From: Ligula intestinalis
Lineage: Eukaryota; Platyhelminthes; Cestoda; Diphyllobothriidea; Diphyllobothriidae
NCBI GenBank assembly: GCA_036362985.1
Contig: JAYGXS010000008.1
Location: 26,316,850 to 26,380,849, forward strand
Direction: 5' to 3'
DNA: 64,000 nucleotides
This document shows positions 31,180 to 43,792 of this stretch, piece after piece. Position 1 is the stretch's first letter, and the number at the start of each line of letters is the position of its first letter. The notes beneath the pieces are model-generated. The model made no database searches. It saw only the letters and a program-made list of their open reading frames with translations, and had not been told where the DNA came from. A program made the position numbers and the translations under genes.

Positions 31180-31690
31180 TTAGGCCTGCGCCTTTGAACT
31201 CCCTATTGGTCACATCAAAATCTGAAAAATTAGAAACAATGTTAACAAGTTTTAAATCAGGAAAATATAGTGCATCACATGGTGCTGTGTTTGTTCAAGG
31301 TTTATGTGTCACATAGCTCAGGTTGTGTTGTAACATATGTATTACAAGTCGGTGTTTGATTTTTCCACAGATTGGGACATATCAACCACCTCAAGTTGGT
31401 TATTCCACGGGTGTACGACCTGCTTAGAGAAAAATTACTTCCTCAGATCCAATATTCCTTGGGGTACAGGCAGTTTGATAGGATGTTTCCGGAGATTAGT
31501 TGCAGTGGCAAGTTGGAAAAAGGTGTCACAGATGAGAGCACAGTCCAAGCCACGCACGATAGGGAAGGTTTGTATCGAATCTCCGCGTAACTGCCTGTAA
31601 CTCAACGGACAGAGATTGGGGTTATACAGGTGGATCTCAAGTTGTACTGAACATTTGCTTCTTACCAATTTTGTAGCCCACCGCTGCACC
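31180..31690 (-). pseudogene. CR1/Jockey-like LINE C-terminal fragment and 3' UTR
   Basis: The minus frame reads QRWATKLV, PNLCPLSYRQLRGDSIQTFPIVRGLDCAL, FFQLATATNLRKHPIKL, then stop and FFSKQVVHPWN. The YRRLRGD and FF.LA..TNLRGHP.KL blocks are typical of flatworm LINE proteins. The 3' UTR shares AATAGGGAGTTCAAAGGCG with 27130-27180. Confidence 0.75.
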
Positions 31691-31699
31691 CTTTAAAGT

Positions 31700-32480
31700 A
31701 CGTTATACTTCTTCCGCATCCGCAGTCTCTGGGATTGAATCGCGTATTCAGGAGGTGGCCGAATGAAGGTACCGAAGGTTCTCTAGCAACAGTCTTAATA
31801 AAAGACCATGAATGCCCGCTAGATGGCGTAGAACATTAAAATTGAAGTTCTAGCCACCTTAAAACAGTGCGTAGATGGCTTGTGGTTGTCTTTCATCCAG
31901 ATCCGAGATATTTCTGCATTTCTGCTTTTTGAAGTGAAATTCCGTTTAGATGGTAGGATAGCGCATCAGGGACCAGATTTTGAGTTCCCAAGCGCAACAG
32001 AGTGCATTTGTTGTTAATGCAACATACAGGGTAGATGCATTCATGTAGCAGTTTACCGAACAGTCGGTCGAAATTCAGGCTCCTTTATTCTGTCTTGACA
32101 TGTGATCGCCACCTAGACCAACAACTTCGTCGGCGTCAAAGTTAAACACATGCAGACTTTGGGTTTAGCCTACTTACTGATAAGTGATACACATACATTA
32201 GCGTTTTGTAGCCGCCATCTAGTTCCTGTAACGTAGTTGCACATCCGAAACTGCACTAAATTCGTAGACAAAGCCTGATTTTTTATTTTTGCGATGGGGT
32301 CTTTTGACCGCATTACTTATTGTCGGATTGTGGTGGCAGGCCTAGGGGCCACTCCCATTCCAAGAGGCGCGAGGGATCTCGCCACGGTTTCGGAGCCCTC
32401 TTTCGTGCAAGGGATACTATCTCACGACCTCAGTGGGCAACGCTCCTTAAGTCACGTTTTTAGCGGCAAATGATTTCATT
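31700..32480. other. No recognisable gene
   Basis: Short frames only; it lies between a LINE fragment and a PLE remnant. Confidence 0.4.
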
Positions 32481-32499
32481 CAGTGAACGCTCAAGGACA

Positions 32500-33500
32500 G
32501 CCTTTAGCTCTAAAGGGCTCCAGCACGAGCTTTGCCTCATATCAATTGGCGCTGACTTGCTGCAGTCGGTTTCTTTTCGTCGGTATAGCGTACGTATACA
32601 TTTTGCTTATGCTGCAGTGGGTGGGTGCTATTGCAACTTAATTGCTGCGAAGTGTTTATTGGGTTACATTAGAAAGACGTCGCCATGTTGCTGTCTGTTT
32701 GGCGGTAGACGAGACGGGAAAGTCTGCCCTCCACTTCTAATTCCATCGTGAACTTTAGGTCGGGAACTCTCAAGTTCAAACGCTTTTTGTAGTTGTTGAT
32801 TCATTTGTGTTTGAGGACAGTGAAGATTTCCTTCATGTAGCGCACTCAACCTCTGGGCTTATCCTCTTCGAATAGCCGTCCCTCAAGTTTTTGTATTACC
32901 ACCTCAGGAATGAGCCCAAAGATTGGGGACCCCACTGGGGTGCCTTTGATTTGCTCTTATGAAGTCTCTTCCAAGGTTAAAAAAGACTTGGCGCAATGAA
33001 CCATGAGTTCTATGAGGCCTTTAGCTGTGGGCTGATCTTCTCTCTCTGCTTAATTCCGTCGTAGAAAATCCCGAGTTGTTTCGATAACAAGTGCCTGTGT
33101 TATGTATGGGCAAAATGAGATGACATCAAATGACAGCATCCGTTTACCTGATTAAATTGCAAGAGCCTTTATTTTTTCTTGAAATTGTTCTGCCGTGTAA
33201 ACTGTCGTCAGTGAGCCCACCTTAAGGAATTTCAGCTTCTCAAACAGCCTGTTTACCAACGCCGTATGTAGGCATGCCTCGTAAGGATACGCCTGATGAA
33301 CGTCTAGCTTGTGTACTTTTGGGGGGCCGTAGAACCATTCAATGGCTTCTTCAGTGGACTCAACCATGTACCAGTCCTTGATGGTGATGACCTTTTCCTT
33401 TTCTAGTCAGCCCAATATTTTGCTCACTATGCCGGAAGTGGCTGTATGTTGGTGGTGTTGCTGATCATTGAGGAGGACTCGGATTTTGTTTTCGTAGTCA
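32500..33500 (-). pseudogene. Decayed PLE reverse transcriptase
   Basis: On the minus strand VLLNDQQ is followed by EWFYGPPKVHKLDV (the PLE Y-G-PKVHK motif, 33367-33152) and KRMLSFDVIS (motif A). EQIKGTPVGSPIFGLIPEVVIQKLE (motif B region, 32980-32880) lies in another frame, then DLKFTMELEVEGRL and VYRQTDSNMATSF. Where YVDD is expected the sequence reads YMKEIF, so motif C is lost. Several frameshifts and stops occur. The GIY-YIG part would lie below 32500 and is not visible. It represents the N-terminal half missing from the PLE at 1-1533. Confidence 0.78.
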
Positions 33501-33509
33501 ACTATATAG

Positions 33510-34250
33510 AGCAAAACCGTTTATCGGTAGTTATCGGTTTGTAAGATAACTATTTGGGCATCAACGTGTAACTCCCGGACGGCGTTTTTTCTTTTAGATG
33601 TAAACGGGCTTGTCTGCGTGAAATAAACATACAGGTGACCTGGTGTCGAAGAAGGTCCCTCCTGCTGTCTGTGACGCCAGTTTGGCGTAGTGCTCATTCG
33701 AAAAAGGCAACAAAAGGGACAGAATCCGCATCGGTTGTCTTGAATCCAGGCTACGTTGAGACGCACAGAGACGAAAAGGGGGCACGCGCTGCGACACAGA
33801 TGATCAGCACGTGGGGAGATCAAAGAACCACTAACGTCCCAAATATGGACAGTCTCAAAGCAGAGAAGATTGCAGATGACGGCTACCAGGCTGTTGGGCG
33901 ACCAGTGGTAACCACCTCAAGCGACGAGCCACACAAAGTAGTTCAAACTTGATTGGTCGAGTACGCATGCGGAAGAATAATGCAGCATATAGCGCGAGCC
34001 AAGAGCCAGAGTATTCACTTTCTGAAGATGAAAAGACGGGACAGTTATCCGAAAGGTCAAATAAAAAATATAGCACGTTTTAGCAAAACCTGCTCCTTAC
34101 CTGGTAAGATGGGTAAAAGGCTTGACAACCAAGCGTCTTTTCTTGCCGCTGTTGAATTATGGCAGTGCTTCGTCAACGGCTTGCAGCTGCCTGGAGCCCG
34201 TCAGACATCTTCAGCGTTCAGTCAACGTTTCACAATTACTCTGATGGACA
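33510..34250. other. No recognisable gene
   Basis: Overlapping frames of about 100 codons on both strands (33521-33952) resemble nothing known. The plus frame beginning at 33953 merely leads into LINE sequence. Confidence 0.35.
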
Positions 34251-34254
34251 AAGA

Positions 34255-34475
34255 GAGTTTAAATGCCGTATGGGCCGATCACTTCTTTGCCTCCAAATAT
34301 ACCTTCCTCTGGAATAATATTCCCCTCGAAATTAGGCTATCGTTGAACTTAGCAGTTTTTAAAGTCAAATTACGGAAACACTTAAATTCGGAAGATACAA
34401 AGTCCTTGTTATCCGTCTCCTTCCCAAACACACAACTTTTGGACTTTGAAAAGGGTCCCCCTGGTATCTGAGGTG
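34255..34475 (+). pseudogene. CR1/Jockey-like LINE C-terminal fragment (plus strand)
   Basis: FFASKYTFLWNNIPLEIRLSLNLAVFKVKLRKHL closely matches FFTSKYAFIWNNLPLDIRLSSTLSILK of the minus-strand LINE at 28300-28692. So the same family has two copies in opposite orientation here. Upstream LINE protein is absent (5' truncation). Confidence 0.75.
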
Positions 34476-34479
34476 GTTA

Positions 34480-35225
34480 TGTTTTCATCAGATTTTTTTC
34501 CAAACATGTCTATTTCTTCCTCCTTTGAGTGATATTTGCAACGATGTTTCGTCCACTTCTCTGTCCAGTCATCATTGCCATTTTCTCCATTCTCCGTTTT
34601 ACAACCTTGACGATAGGCCTCATGGTCCTTCGTCATGCTCGTGGCGGTTCTGCTATTTTCGCCAGCTCGTCGTTAAACTTCGCAGTCTACAAGGTCACAT
34701 CTCGGACGTTTCGTTGATGATCAGGTGACCTCTGCCGTTCCCTCATCTTCCTGACTCTGTTGTCCGCAATGGCCTCCTCCGGTTTCACCTCCCTGATGGT
34801 TGATCATGAAACCAGGCGGGCGGTGTAACAGTGGTGAAAGACAGCCTCTGCTGTTATATGATTTCTCCAATTACAAGAGGCGTTACCCACCCTCATTCGT
34901 TCTCATCAACAGTCCTGTCTCATTTGCACTACAATCAATCCTCTCAACCAAACCCCCTTAACTTTTTTGAAGCAGTTTTTTTCTCCTACGTTTTGTTTTT
35001 TTTAAGCAGGGGTTCGCTGAACTCCGCCCCAGCTTAAATGGTAGGAGTTTTTTTTCACTGCTTCCTTCTTAGTTCACCATGCGTTGACTACTATTTTAAA
35101 ATGACGATATGTTGGTGAATATGAATTAATCTACCAACACTACTAATCGCTCCCGCTGTCTATGTGGTTGTTTCATGGAGAGCAGCATTTATCAACTGTG
35201 TATTTATTTTTCCACAACACTAAGT
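34480..35225. other. Probable LINE 3' UTR, no gene seen
   Basis: It lies between the LINE C-terminal block and the terminal hairpin at 35233. Frames here resemble nothing. Confidence 0.4.
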
Positions 35226-35227
35226 TA

Positions 35228-35290
35228 GCAATGACGAGGCCCTCCGGGCCTAAAATATAAAATTTATTTATTTATTTATTTATTTATCCA
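35228..35290 (+). mobile_element. LINE 3' end with (ATTT)n tail
   Basis: CAATGACGAGGCCCTCCGGGCCTAAA forms a GGCCC/GGGCC hairpin, followed by (TTTA)n at 35262-35287. The same layout, reversed, lies at 27660-27725. Confidence 0.7.
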
Positions 35291-35299
35291 TATATCCAA

Positions 35300-38200
35300 A
35301 CGATGAGCTGGCATCTGCTTGGGTATGCTTTCCCTTCATATCATCCAAAACCAAAGCTACCTTTGTCAAGTGAAAAATATAGAATCCAAAAATGACAGCT
35401 TCCTTCTTGGCCCTAACTATGCTTACTTTAAAACGTTCATACCTATGCCATACAGTTATTCTACTTCATGTTTCGATATTATTGGCCCTTTGAAGATAGG
35501 TTATTCCACCTAAAACAAACTGCCTATTTCGTCCAACAATTGCCCAAGAATAAAACTGAAACAAAACCAGTATTGACTGCAACAGAAGGAGTTGCATTAC
35601 AGGTTTTCTTGACGGAGTCCAAATTGTGCTTTACCGATAAGTCTAATTATCAAATTTTGCTCTCAAGGTTATAACCTCAGTCTAATTTCAAGAACTAACT
35701 GTCAGTGTTTCACCCTCACTGATGGCGCATAGGCCGGTTTAAAATACCTGGCTATTGGTATTTTAAATTCCGAATCATCGTGCTAAAATAAGGTTGACTT
35801 ATAGTTGATTTACTAACACTACTTTCGGTGGTAGGGTCATGTGCAGTAGGTGGGCTTACCCATGAATTCCAAGGATTCTAACAAGAGAATCTCTGGTTCG
35901 CAAACACAACCCTCGCTGCAACCCCCAAAGTATAACAGCCGTGGCTAAAGGCAATAACATGAGCGGCCACCGAAAGCGGTCTTCCTCTTAAACAGCCTGT
36001 GTGATAATTGGTTAGACCGGGGGAGATAAGACACTGGCGTGGACACAACCACAGCTTAGCGTGCAATTAGTTCACACTGAACATTTTGAAAGATGTGGAC
36101 AGGATGCAAGAAGTCCTCGTGACTGCAGTATTGGCGTGAGGTCAAACAGTGAGTTTTGGTAGAGTGTTGGCGTTAACAAACATATTTCAAATCATAATCT
36201 CTGGCTCCAATTTGTTTTAGTTTGTAACACAGTCTTTGGTGTAGCACAGTATTGACAAAAGTTTAAACATCAATGAAGGCAATGTGAACTACGTGCTTTA
36301 CCTCGAGAGCTAAAGTTCAGCTCCGGAGAAATATGCAGCGAATTTGTCAGTAAGGAAATTCCTTTACGGAATTTGCGTTGGCAGTTTGATGAAAGGTTTT
36401 AGGTTTCCACTTTCTGCACCAATTAGCCATTGAGAACCCTGTTTATAGTTTTTTCGAGGATGCATATGAAACGTATGCATCTCCAACTTGCTAACACCGT
36501 CCGGCTACCGCATTTTGGTAGCGACATTTTATAATATCGGTAGACGGGTGTCGGTGACAGATTAAAGTTCATCAGTTTGAAATGCATCCAATATTTATGA
36601 AAATTCTTGCTGTTAGCTCACGCGCTTCTGAACTAATACAACTTTCGTAAATAAAATATATGAAACGGAATATATAACCATCCCGAATCTAGAGTAGAGT
36701 GGCACCTGACAATATGCAGAATTGCATTATCGCGCAAACGCTAATTTTAATTGGTTAAGCAGTGTCTGCGCCTGCTCGCATCCGTGGTATGTAAGCAGTT
36801 GTCTCCTCTTCGGGGTACGCTCTTTTCTTGTCTTTCGTGTACTAGCAAGTTCATTGCCAAACTAAGATCGGTTTTCATCTAAATTTCGAAAGTTCAAACA
36901 TCTTCCATCTCCGTTGATATTTTTTAGCCTGATTGTAACTATTACTTAATTATAAAACGTGATAATCTTAATTACGCCGTAACGTTTATGCATGTATTTC
37001 CCCATAAATTTAGTGCACATAAAGCTAGGTTGCCAATTTTGTTTTCTGCAATCTAACTACCACAATTCAGTATTGATAGGTCATTTATAAGATGATTCCT
37101 CAAGTGAAGCGTCGCTTATCGCGTTATAACGTGATATTTTTCGTTTAAAATAAACAGAGCGCTACCGAAACTTGAGAAAATTTCTAGTTTGTTGGTTTTA
37201 CACAGAGACAGCCTATTTTTCATGTGAAGTTTTTTATTAAAACAACATACAGAACACAGAAACAGCTTTAAAACCAAACAAGGCGTTCTATTTATGAAAT
37301 AGGGTGTGGAACAAAAAGGAGTTCTACCGTGTGCAGTTCTGCGATAGGTAAAATAATTTCCACAGAATATTTCAATGCATCATTTTCAAACAATTTGTAA
37401 GCAATCCATATGTAATTTCATAATTATTTATATATAGGCATATTTGCTTTCACTCGATATGCAAGTAATTCCTCAAGCTTTTCACAAAACAGCTTTTTGG
37501 ACAGATTGTCTTATCTTACTCACCTGCAAGTTCTGCTGCATATTTTGTAATGTGCTTGAAACAACCTTCAGAAGAAAATAGGGAAGGCCGATTTTCTAAG
37601 GACAATTGGTTCCGACCTTCTCCCAAATTGTAAATACGTTTCAGTGTGAATAACATTTGATTCTTTGCAAACTATCTACCAACAACAGCACCAAAGAACC
37701 ACCGATAGAATAATATATGAACCCGCTCATTTGCCACGGGCCCAACATTAATTAAAAATGAAAAGAACGACCTTTTACGAGTCCTAGACGCAATGTACTA
37801 ATAACCTAACCGATAAAAAAATTGACATTGAACAACGAGGGGCTGAAAGTATTACCTTACCAGATCCACTACTCCTAAAAATGAACTCAGTACAATTTCG
37901 CCATCCCATTACCATTAGGATTTTTTGTCATCGGCCTGAAAATACACAGTGAAATATATTTTTTACCAGGCACATCCAAGGAAATGGTGAGGGCGCAAAT
38001 CTATTATTAATTTTAACAGAAGTTTCGTAGAGTTGCATACTTTAGATAAGAATACTGAAGTACCAGATGTATGCATCAACCGATATTTTGTTTGTAGTGT
38101 AAGCGCAGGTCTTTAAAGGGTGCCAGTTGGTTAACAGATAACCAGACCTTTGCGTGTTTATTGCTCAGTTGACTTCCATAAGCATCCTTTATTTCAACTA

Positions 38201-40080
38201 CAGTAAAGTAAAATTCATCTAATAAAACACAATCGGCGGAGGATCGACTCATTAGCAGTCTTAATATGTTTTTGAAACGCTGTTGAGTCAATTAATTTCT
38301 GGGGTCCATTCTCTATTTTAACGTGAGCAATTGCAAATCTTCCTTAATATAACCACGCTTTATTTTTCTCCATAGAACTCTTAATTTCGCAGAAAAGCAA
38401 TCCTAACAGCTGGGTATCCGTTTTCTTTTTTAAACGTATTAAATATCGTCCCCCAGGTAGGCATCTGCCCTAAGACTCATCTCTTGTTAGGGGTTACTCG
38501 GTTACAGTTAACAGTACTTCTGACGCTAATTACAGTCTGAAAGATCCGGAGTCTACTTAGTTTGCTGCAAGTTATATTCTAAGAAGTTGGATATGAAAAG
38601 GTCAAGCAGCCTTGGATCAAGTCAATTACCAGCTTGCAAAACAATTGTTGGTTCGCTTGAGCTTGCCCACAGTTTTCAAGAAATCGAGAACGACCTAAAG
38701 GCCCATGTCTGTATATGGAATTCGACAACTTGCCTCTCAGTTTTCAGTCATCAGATTATCCAACCCGAAATCAGAGGTCGATGATTCAATTTGTCTAAGA
38801 GCGTGTTAAGATGCTCTAATAAATTGCACTTTCTACATGTTAGTAGTCCCACTCATCGATAATACGTTGCTGGTTACATACTCCAAAAAATTATCATTTT
38901 AGTCATCTTCCACGGCGAAAACCTCCTGCAGTAATCGCCTGCCAGGAGAACTCAAGGCCCCAAAGTAGCGCACCCTCGAACTCAATCTGAAGGTTATTTA
39001 TTTACCACAGTCCTTTTCATATTTCAAAGTCTTTTTGCCATTTTAATTTTTTTTTCATGGTGGTTTAGAGCTCCCCCCCGCTACAATGTTTTTTCTTTTT
39101 AGCTATTATTTCCCCCCTCCATTATTATTAGAAATTATTGTAGGATATTGATGCAGCGGTCGTTATGACTCCCTTGAACACATTTTTTTCAACTGCACCA
39201 TCTCCCACTGCATGTAGGTCCTCCGTATATCTGTTTGCTTCAAATTGAGGTCTTGACATGACACTGATAAAAACATGAAAAAACTTTGCCTCATCTAGTG
39301 TAAACAGGACAGTTTTAGCGAATGTTGTCTTACACCCGTTTCCGGCTCTCTGTCTGCCGGCTCTTTTTTACAATTCTTCACTTTCACGGTCAAATGCAGC
39401 AGTACTTTGCCCAAATACTTGTCTATCAGTAAACAAAACCCTCTGTCCACTCAGACACACATTTAACGCGGCTTATTTAGCAGTGTGAACATCCGTGCAC
39501 AAACCTGAGCCAAATGCAATTTTCGGTGTTCAACTTATCGTGTGCATAAACCCGCTAGGACCACGCACTCGAAAGAAGCACGAACAATGCACCCCATAAA
39601 TTCTGAGTGTAGATTTAGTTTCAAATGTGAGGAATATACGTTAGTTTATTTATTTTAGGGCACTTTCTAAAAAAACTGGAGGAAAATGCTGATATCGAGC
39701 TATGCATGAAGCATAGTCCGCCTCCTTGACACTTAAAATCAGTTTTTTGGAAACACTGCAGTCGACAGTGTCGCTCACTTCCTTATTACTACTACAATAC
39801 TTCACACAAGCTACTCCCAGCTCTTGACGGTAGTATGCATTTCATTTCAAGTAGTGAGGTCCCAGACGTCGTCTGAGTGAGATAGATGAAAGGTACCATC
39901 GCAGCCTGGCTAATTTCCGTCAGTGGGACAGAATGCGCCGCTGGTTAATAACCTCCTTCGTTGCAGCTTGATGAGCCAAAGTGCGTCAGCTTTATTATTA
40001 ACGAGAAAATCTCTGATGGGGCTGTGTGGGCATGGATTTGTGTGCGTGTAGACTTTACCTTCTGAGAATTAGAAGACTCG
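35300..40080. other. AT-rich region without recognisable genes
   Basis: About 4.8 kb of short frames on both strands. The longest (38076-38291 minus, 71 codons; 38587-38784 plus) resemble no family. I saw no tRNA, long repeat or element end. It could be intronic or intergenic host DNA. Confidence 0.45.
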
Positions 40081-40089
40081 ATCGCTGGG

Positions 40090-40150
40090 ACAATATGTTT
40101 ATTCGCCTGACGTTTCGATATCCGTCACGGATTCGTCATCAGACTTTTCT
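40090..40150 (-). ncRNA. Hammerhead-like PLE terminus (best core of the ACGU class)
   Basis: The minus strand has an exact CTGATGA (40142-40136). Stem II is GAATCCG with CGGATATC (seven pairs, one bulged A, TGA loop), then GAAACGTCAGG and AATAAACATATTGTCCCAGCGATCG. The last part matches the PLE end at 1713-1746. Stem III would again be palindromic ACGU. Stem I is weak (one pair). No PLE coding sequence is visible beside it. Confidence 0.5.
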
Positions 40151-40159
40151 TTGCTATTC

Positions 40160-40950
40160 CATTCATAAATAGCTTGTTTGATTCAATTTACCTGGAAATA
40201 AGAGTAGGCATGCTAACCGAAATGATGTGAAGTTGTTATCTACGCGTGCCACACACAGACTTGGAACTCAAGAGCATCGTAAAGACTGCATCAGCGAGTC
40301 ATTTTGGCCTGACTCACAAGCCGGCGCGTAGGACTTAGGTCTTGTGCCGGTAAGTGGCAGTTTTCTTGCCATTGCTATTGATCTGTTGCGGTTGGCCCTA
40401 AAAGCATCAGGTGAATTACAGTGAGAAAATGCGATGATTGGCTGGCAGCTCGGGGTTCTTTACCATCAGCCTCATTAACTACTTCCTCTCCCTCCCCCAC
40501 ACACAATCTGATTGTTAGAACTTATAACTTACCTTACCTCTCTCTTCATGGTTAGCTGATTCCCCCCAGCCCACCTCTCTCCTAGGAACCTGATGTGTCT
40601 CACAGTATCAACCACGCTAGGCGACGTTTTCTCCCTAAATCTAGTTTACAGCAGTTGGCAACCCTCGGCATTTTACTTGACCCGACACTCTAATAAGTGT
40701 CCTTATCTGTTACAATGCCAGAATAGTGCCAAATTTACTGACGGCGATAGTAATTATGGAGCTTTTTATTTGCTTAAAGCAACAGGGGTTTCTTTATTCC
40801 TCCTGCTTCTGTGTGCGCTTCTCGTGCACGCGGTCGATAAGTGCTACGTTTGTCTTCTTTACTTACTGTTTTTGTGATGATAGTCGTGGCAATGACCGTA
40901 TTAGTATCCTGCCGGGTTGATTACCTTCTCCTTTCCCTACCCCTTTTCCA
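40160..40950. other. No recognisable gene
   Basis: The frame 40593-40877 (94 codons) has a hydrophobic end but no family resemblance. It is probably chance. Confidence 0.35.
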
Positions 40951-40957
40951 CTCGTTG

Positions 40958-41075
40958 ATGAATGCTCACCGATCGTTAACGGAACTCACTCGCCCCACTC
41001 TGCTTTTGGGTTCACTTTTGAGTACCGCTAGCGGTCCCGCACAGTGAGTAGTAGTTTAGGCAGATAAAAATTGCC
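40958..41075 (+). repeat. Dispersed repeat R6
   Basis: It has GATCGTTAACGGAACTCACTCGC, CTGCTTTTGGGTTCAC, then AGTAGTTTAGGCAGATAAAAATTGCC. It matches the copy at 42205-42312. Confidence 0.65.
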
Positions 41076-41079
41076 GACG

Positions 41080-42200
41080 ATTTTATTTATTTATCGAGCT
41101 GTCTTTAAATCCTCCATAGTCAAAAAGACCCCGTAGATTGTATTTTGACCCCTCCTGGAATTTATATCCACGTGTGTTTGTAGACTTTAACCAGTTCACT
41201 GGTACTTGGCGTTCTCCCTCTTTTGAATCAAGTTTAACCGCGACTAGTGGTCAGTCTGGTTTGATACGTCACCTTACAACTTTATTTTTTCTGTCTAACC
41301 CGGTCTGCGTTTGTGTGCCAAGAGGGCATTGCGATTACGAGGGAAAGGCAACAGAAAGATCACGTTGATGGCGCGTGCTTTTCTGCGTGCGCTTTAAAGC
41401 CCTGTTTGCTTTTATCATCAGCCCATCATAAGTTCACCGGCTGCCTCAGCGTGCGCTTGCCTGTCTCGAGGGGCCAAATTTGTGTTGTGGTAGGTGCCTT
41501 TATTGCGCCAGGAGCAGTCGACTGTGACGAGCCGGCAAAAGCACCCGGGACCAGCGCTGGTAGACAGTTTTAATTTGTGACTAGTTCACACGTCTGGCTC
41601 TGGTCTGTGAACTTCCTTCGAGAAGCGCTAGGCTGTTCCAGGCGTGTGGTTGCTGACCCGGATTTTGTCGATTTTTGATCACGACTATGGGTAGCGGGGG
41701 CAGGGGGCGAAGGCACTAGTTAATCGGATTCTTCGGACTTAAACTCCTCCCCAAGCTAGCATTTGATAGCTGATAGAATGAGCGCCCCTTACCACGGTTT
41801 AAGTCCGCTTAACATGCTTTTTTCCGCTCCGTTTCCCGTTCCTGTGGTATCCCGTAGCAGGACGATAAGCTCGCCGCCTGTCAGACGAAGTCTCACTGGC
41901 TTCTTGGCCAGGTTGCAGTTCAAAACCGCAGTGCGGATGGCTAAGATGATTTTCCTTCAAGTTAGTATCAACATTTACTACCCGGACTTAGAGTTAAAGT
42001 ACTGCTCGCATGAGAAGAATCATTCGTCAGCCCGGTCAAATTTGTTTGGATGAAAGATTTTTTCCTATGAGTGCTGCGAACGTGATTAACTACGAAGTCC
42101 TCGTCCTCGCCGCTAGCGTGAACATCCATATTTTGCTAATATGCACCCCTTCCCTTCTTTGCAGTTGGGTGAGTTAACCCAACAAAACCTATGCTCCTTG
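41080..42200. other. No recognisable gene
   Basis: Frames at 41138-41573 and 41763-42053 resemble nothing. A weak R6-like piece lies near 41575-41640. Confidence 0.35.
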
Positions 42201-42204
42201 AGGA

Positions 42205-42312
42205 ACGTTCACCAAGGAACTCGCTCGTTCTGCGTTCTGCCTTGGGGCTCATTCTCGAGCCCAGCCAGCAGCCGCACAGAGGCTAGTAGTTTAGGCAGGT
42301 AAACATTGCCAG
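42205..42312 (+). repeat. Dispersed repeat R6
   Basis: It has GAACTCGCTCGTTCTGCG, CTTGGGGCTCATTCTCGAGCCC and GCTAGTAGTTTAGGCAGGTAAA. It is followed within 30 bases by a reversed SINE B piece. Confidence 0.65.
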
Positions 42313-42333
42313 CAGAGGCAATGGTGAGAAGAA

Positions 42334-42400
42334 TGGTAAGTTTCTGCGTCATTAGCCGTCATCAGCCAGTCACACCCCGAGGCTCAAACCTCCAATCTCC
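42334..42400 (-). mobile_element. SINE B fragment (minus strand)
   Basis: The reverse complement reads GCCTCGGGGTGTGACTGGCTGATGACGGCTAATGACGCAGAAAC. It holds the stem I strand, an exact core box and GAAA of the hammerhead, but stem II and the 3' strand have drifted. Confidence 0.6.
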
Positions 42401-42465
42401 TGCTCAGAACTCCAACATTCCAACCATTGAAACATTCATGAGCGACTGTCAATGCTGCCGATCTA

Positions 42466-42613
42466 AATTGGCAAGGCAACGAGCCATTCGGCCTTCTGAT
42501 TAAAAGGTTACGGATTGCAGCCTCGGGTAGTGTACCACTTGGGATTGAGCATGACTGGCTGATGACGCCTAATGAGCCGGTAATGGCCATTTCAGTCTCC
42601 CTTTTCTTTGGCG
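42466..42613 (+). mobile_element. SINE B copy
   Basis: GGCAAGGCAACGAGCC, a damaged tRNA-like head, then GATTGAGCATGACTGG and the hammerhead region, ending GTCTCCCTTTT. Confidence 0.7.
42553..42597 (+). ncRNA. Hammerhead ribozyme of SINE B (42.5 kb copy)
   Basis: Stem I is GACTGG/TCAGTC (all six pair, one G-T). CTGATGA is exact and stem III is the perfect palindrome ATGGCCAT. GAAA has become GTAA and stem II has one mismatch, so activity is doubtful. Confidence 0.6.
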
Positions 42614-42619
42614 GCAATC

Positions 42620-43780
42620 CTGTATGCCTAGAACGTATGCTTTTTGAGGTATGATCCGGTTGTTGTGGTGCCACGTCTGGTTCTCTCTCACCGTTTACAG
42701 CATCTCAGCCTGGCTCAATTTCTGTCCCTGTCTACTGTGCTGTCGTATCCCATCTTCCATTAATTTTTAAATGTCTATTTATTCGGTGTTGGGTTGGCAG
42801 TCACATATATATATAATCTTATAAATTATATTCGCGGTCCCTGCTCCGACACACTGCACATGGGCCTTAAGTGATTCGTTGCCATGGTCGAAGCTGCTGT
42901 AGTTTTGGGGGCAATTCGGACGGGTTCGAGCCCGCCGCACAATTATGAAAAAGCTCTACGGAGTAGGGAAGGGCAGCGGTTTTTGAATCGTTGGCTCCAA
43001 CAGTTTGATCACAGGCGGCAAATCAAAAAAGAACTCTCTCTGTCATTTGGTCGGAATTGCGGACTGTACACTTGCTCATTAACCTAACAGATGGTTGGAA
43101 AAATTCAACTTTCCACAGCACACTTCCACAGGCATAAATGGCGTCGTAGACGTTTTATAGGGAAGCTAGGCCCTTATAGTCTCTGTCATTTTGTAAGTGT
43201 GTGTGTGTGTCTTCGTTTGTACTTACACCGCCTTTGTGCCTCTCGCAGAGTGTAGATTCGCTTTTGCCAGTCGAGGAGCCTTTCATGGCCGGGTAAACGA
43301 TGCCTCATCAGCTCTCCACTGCTTTTTTAGCTACTGTCTACCACATAAGATACTTGAGGTGATCCTCCAACTGGCCCCAGATTTTGAAAACTTCTGACGC
43401 CTTCGCCACACACCGCACAACACTGTGCGCTACCACAGCCCTTCCCCGTCTTTACTGTCATTTATCCGACATAAACACTGTGCAGACTGTGAATGATCGG
43501 CATTCACGCTGCAAGCGTGTGCTCTTATCACCAGGAGTGCAATCCATTGTACGTTTTGTCAAGCTTCTGACACCACTTCCGGTATGTTGGTCCCAAGGCT
43601 ACCGCTATTGAAGCTCCGTCAACAGCTCTGTCTGCCTACATTCTGCAGAAAGAAGAGGGGAGGGGGCAGATTTTGATTACAGTAGCGTGCTATTGTGACG
43701 AGCGCGCGACAAGCATGGCAGTCTCGGACCGTAGCTAACCTGCAATGCTTTGGCGTGAATGATTAACGAGCTGAGGAAAA
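42620..43780. other. No recognisable gene; SINE A scrap and (GT)n
   Basis: Near 42915-42955, GGACGGGTTCGAGCCCGCCG and ACAATTATGAAAAA look like a SINE A B-box and tail. (GT)n lies at 43195-43210. Frames at 42884-43611 match nothing. Confidence 0.4.
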
Positions 43781-43792
43781 AAATCAGTTACA

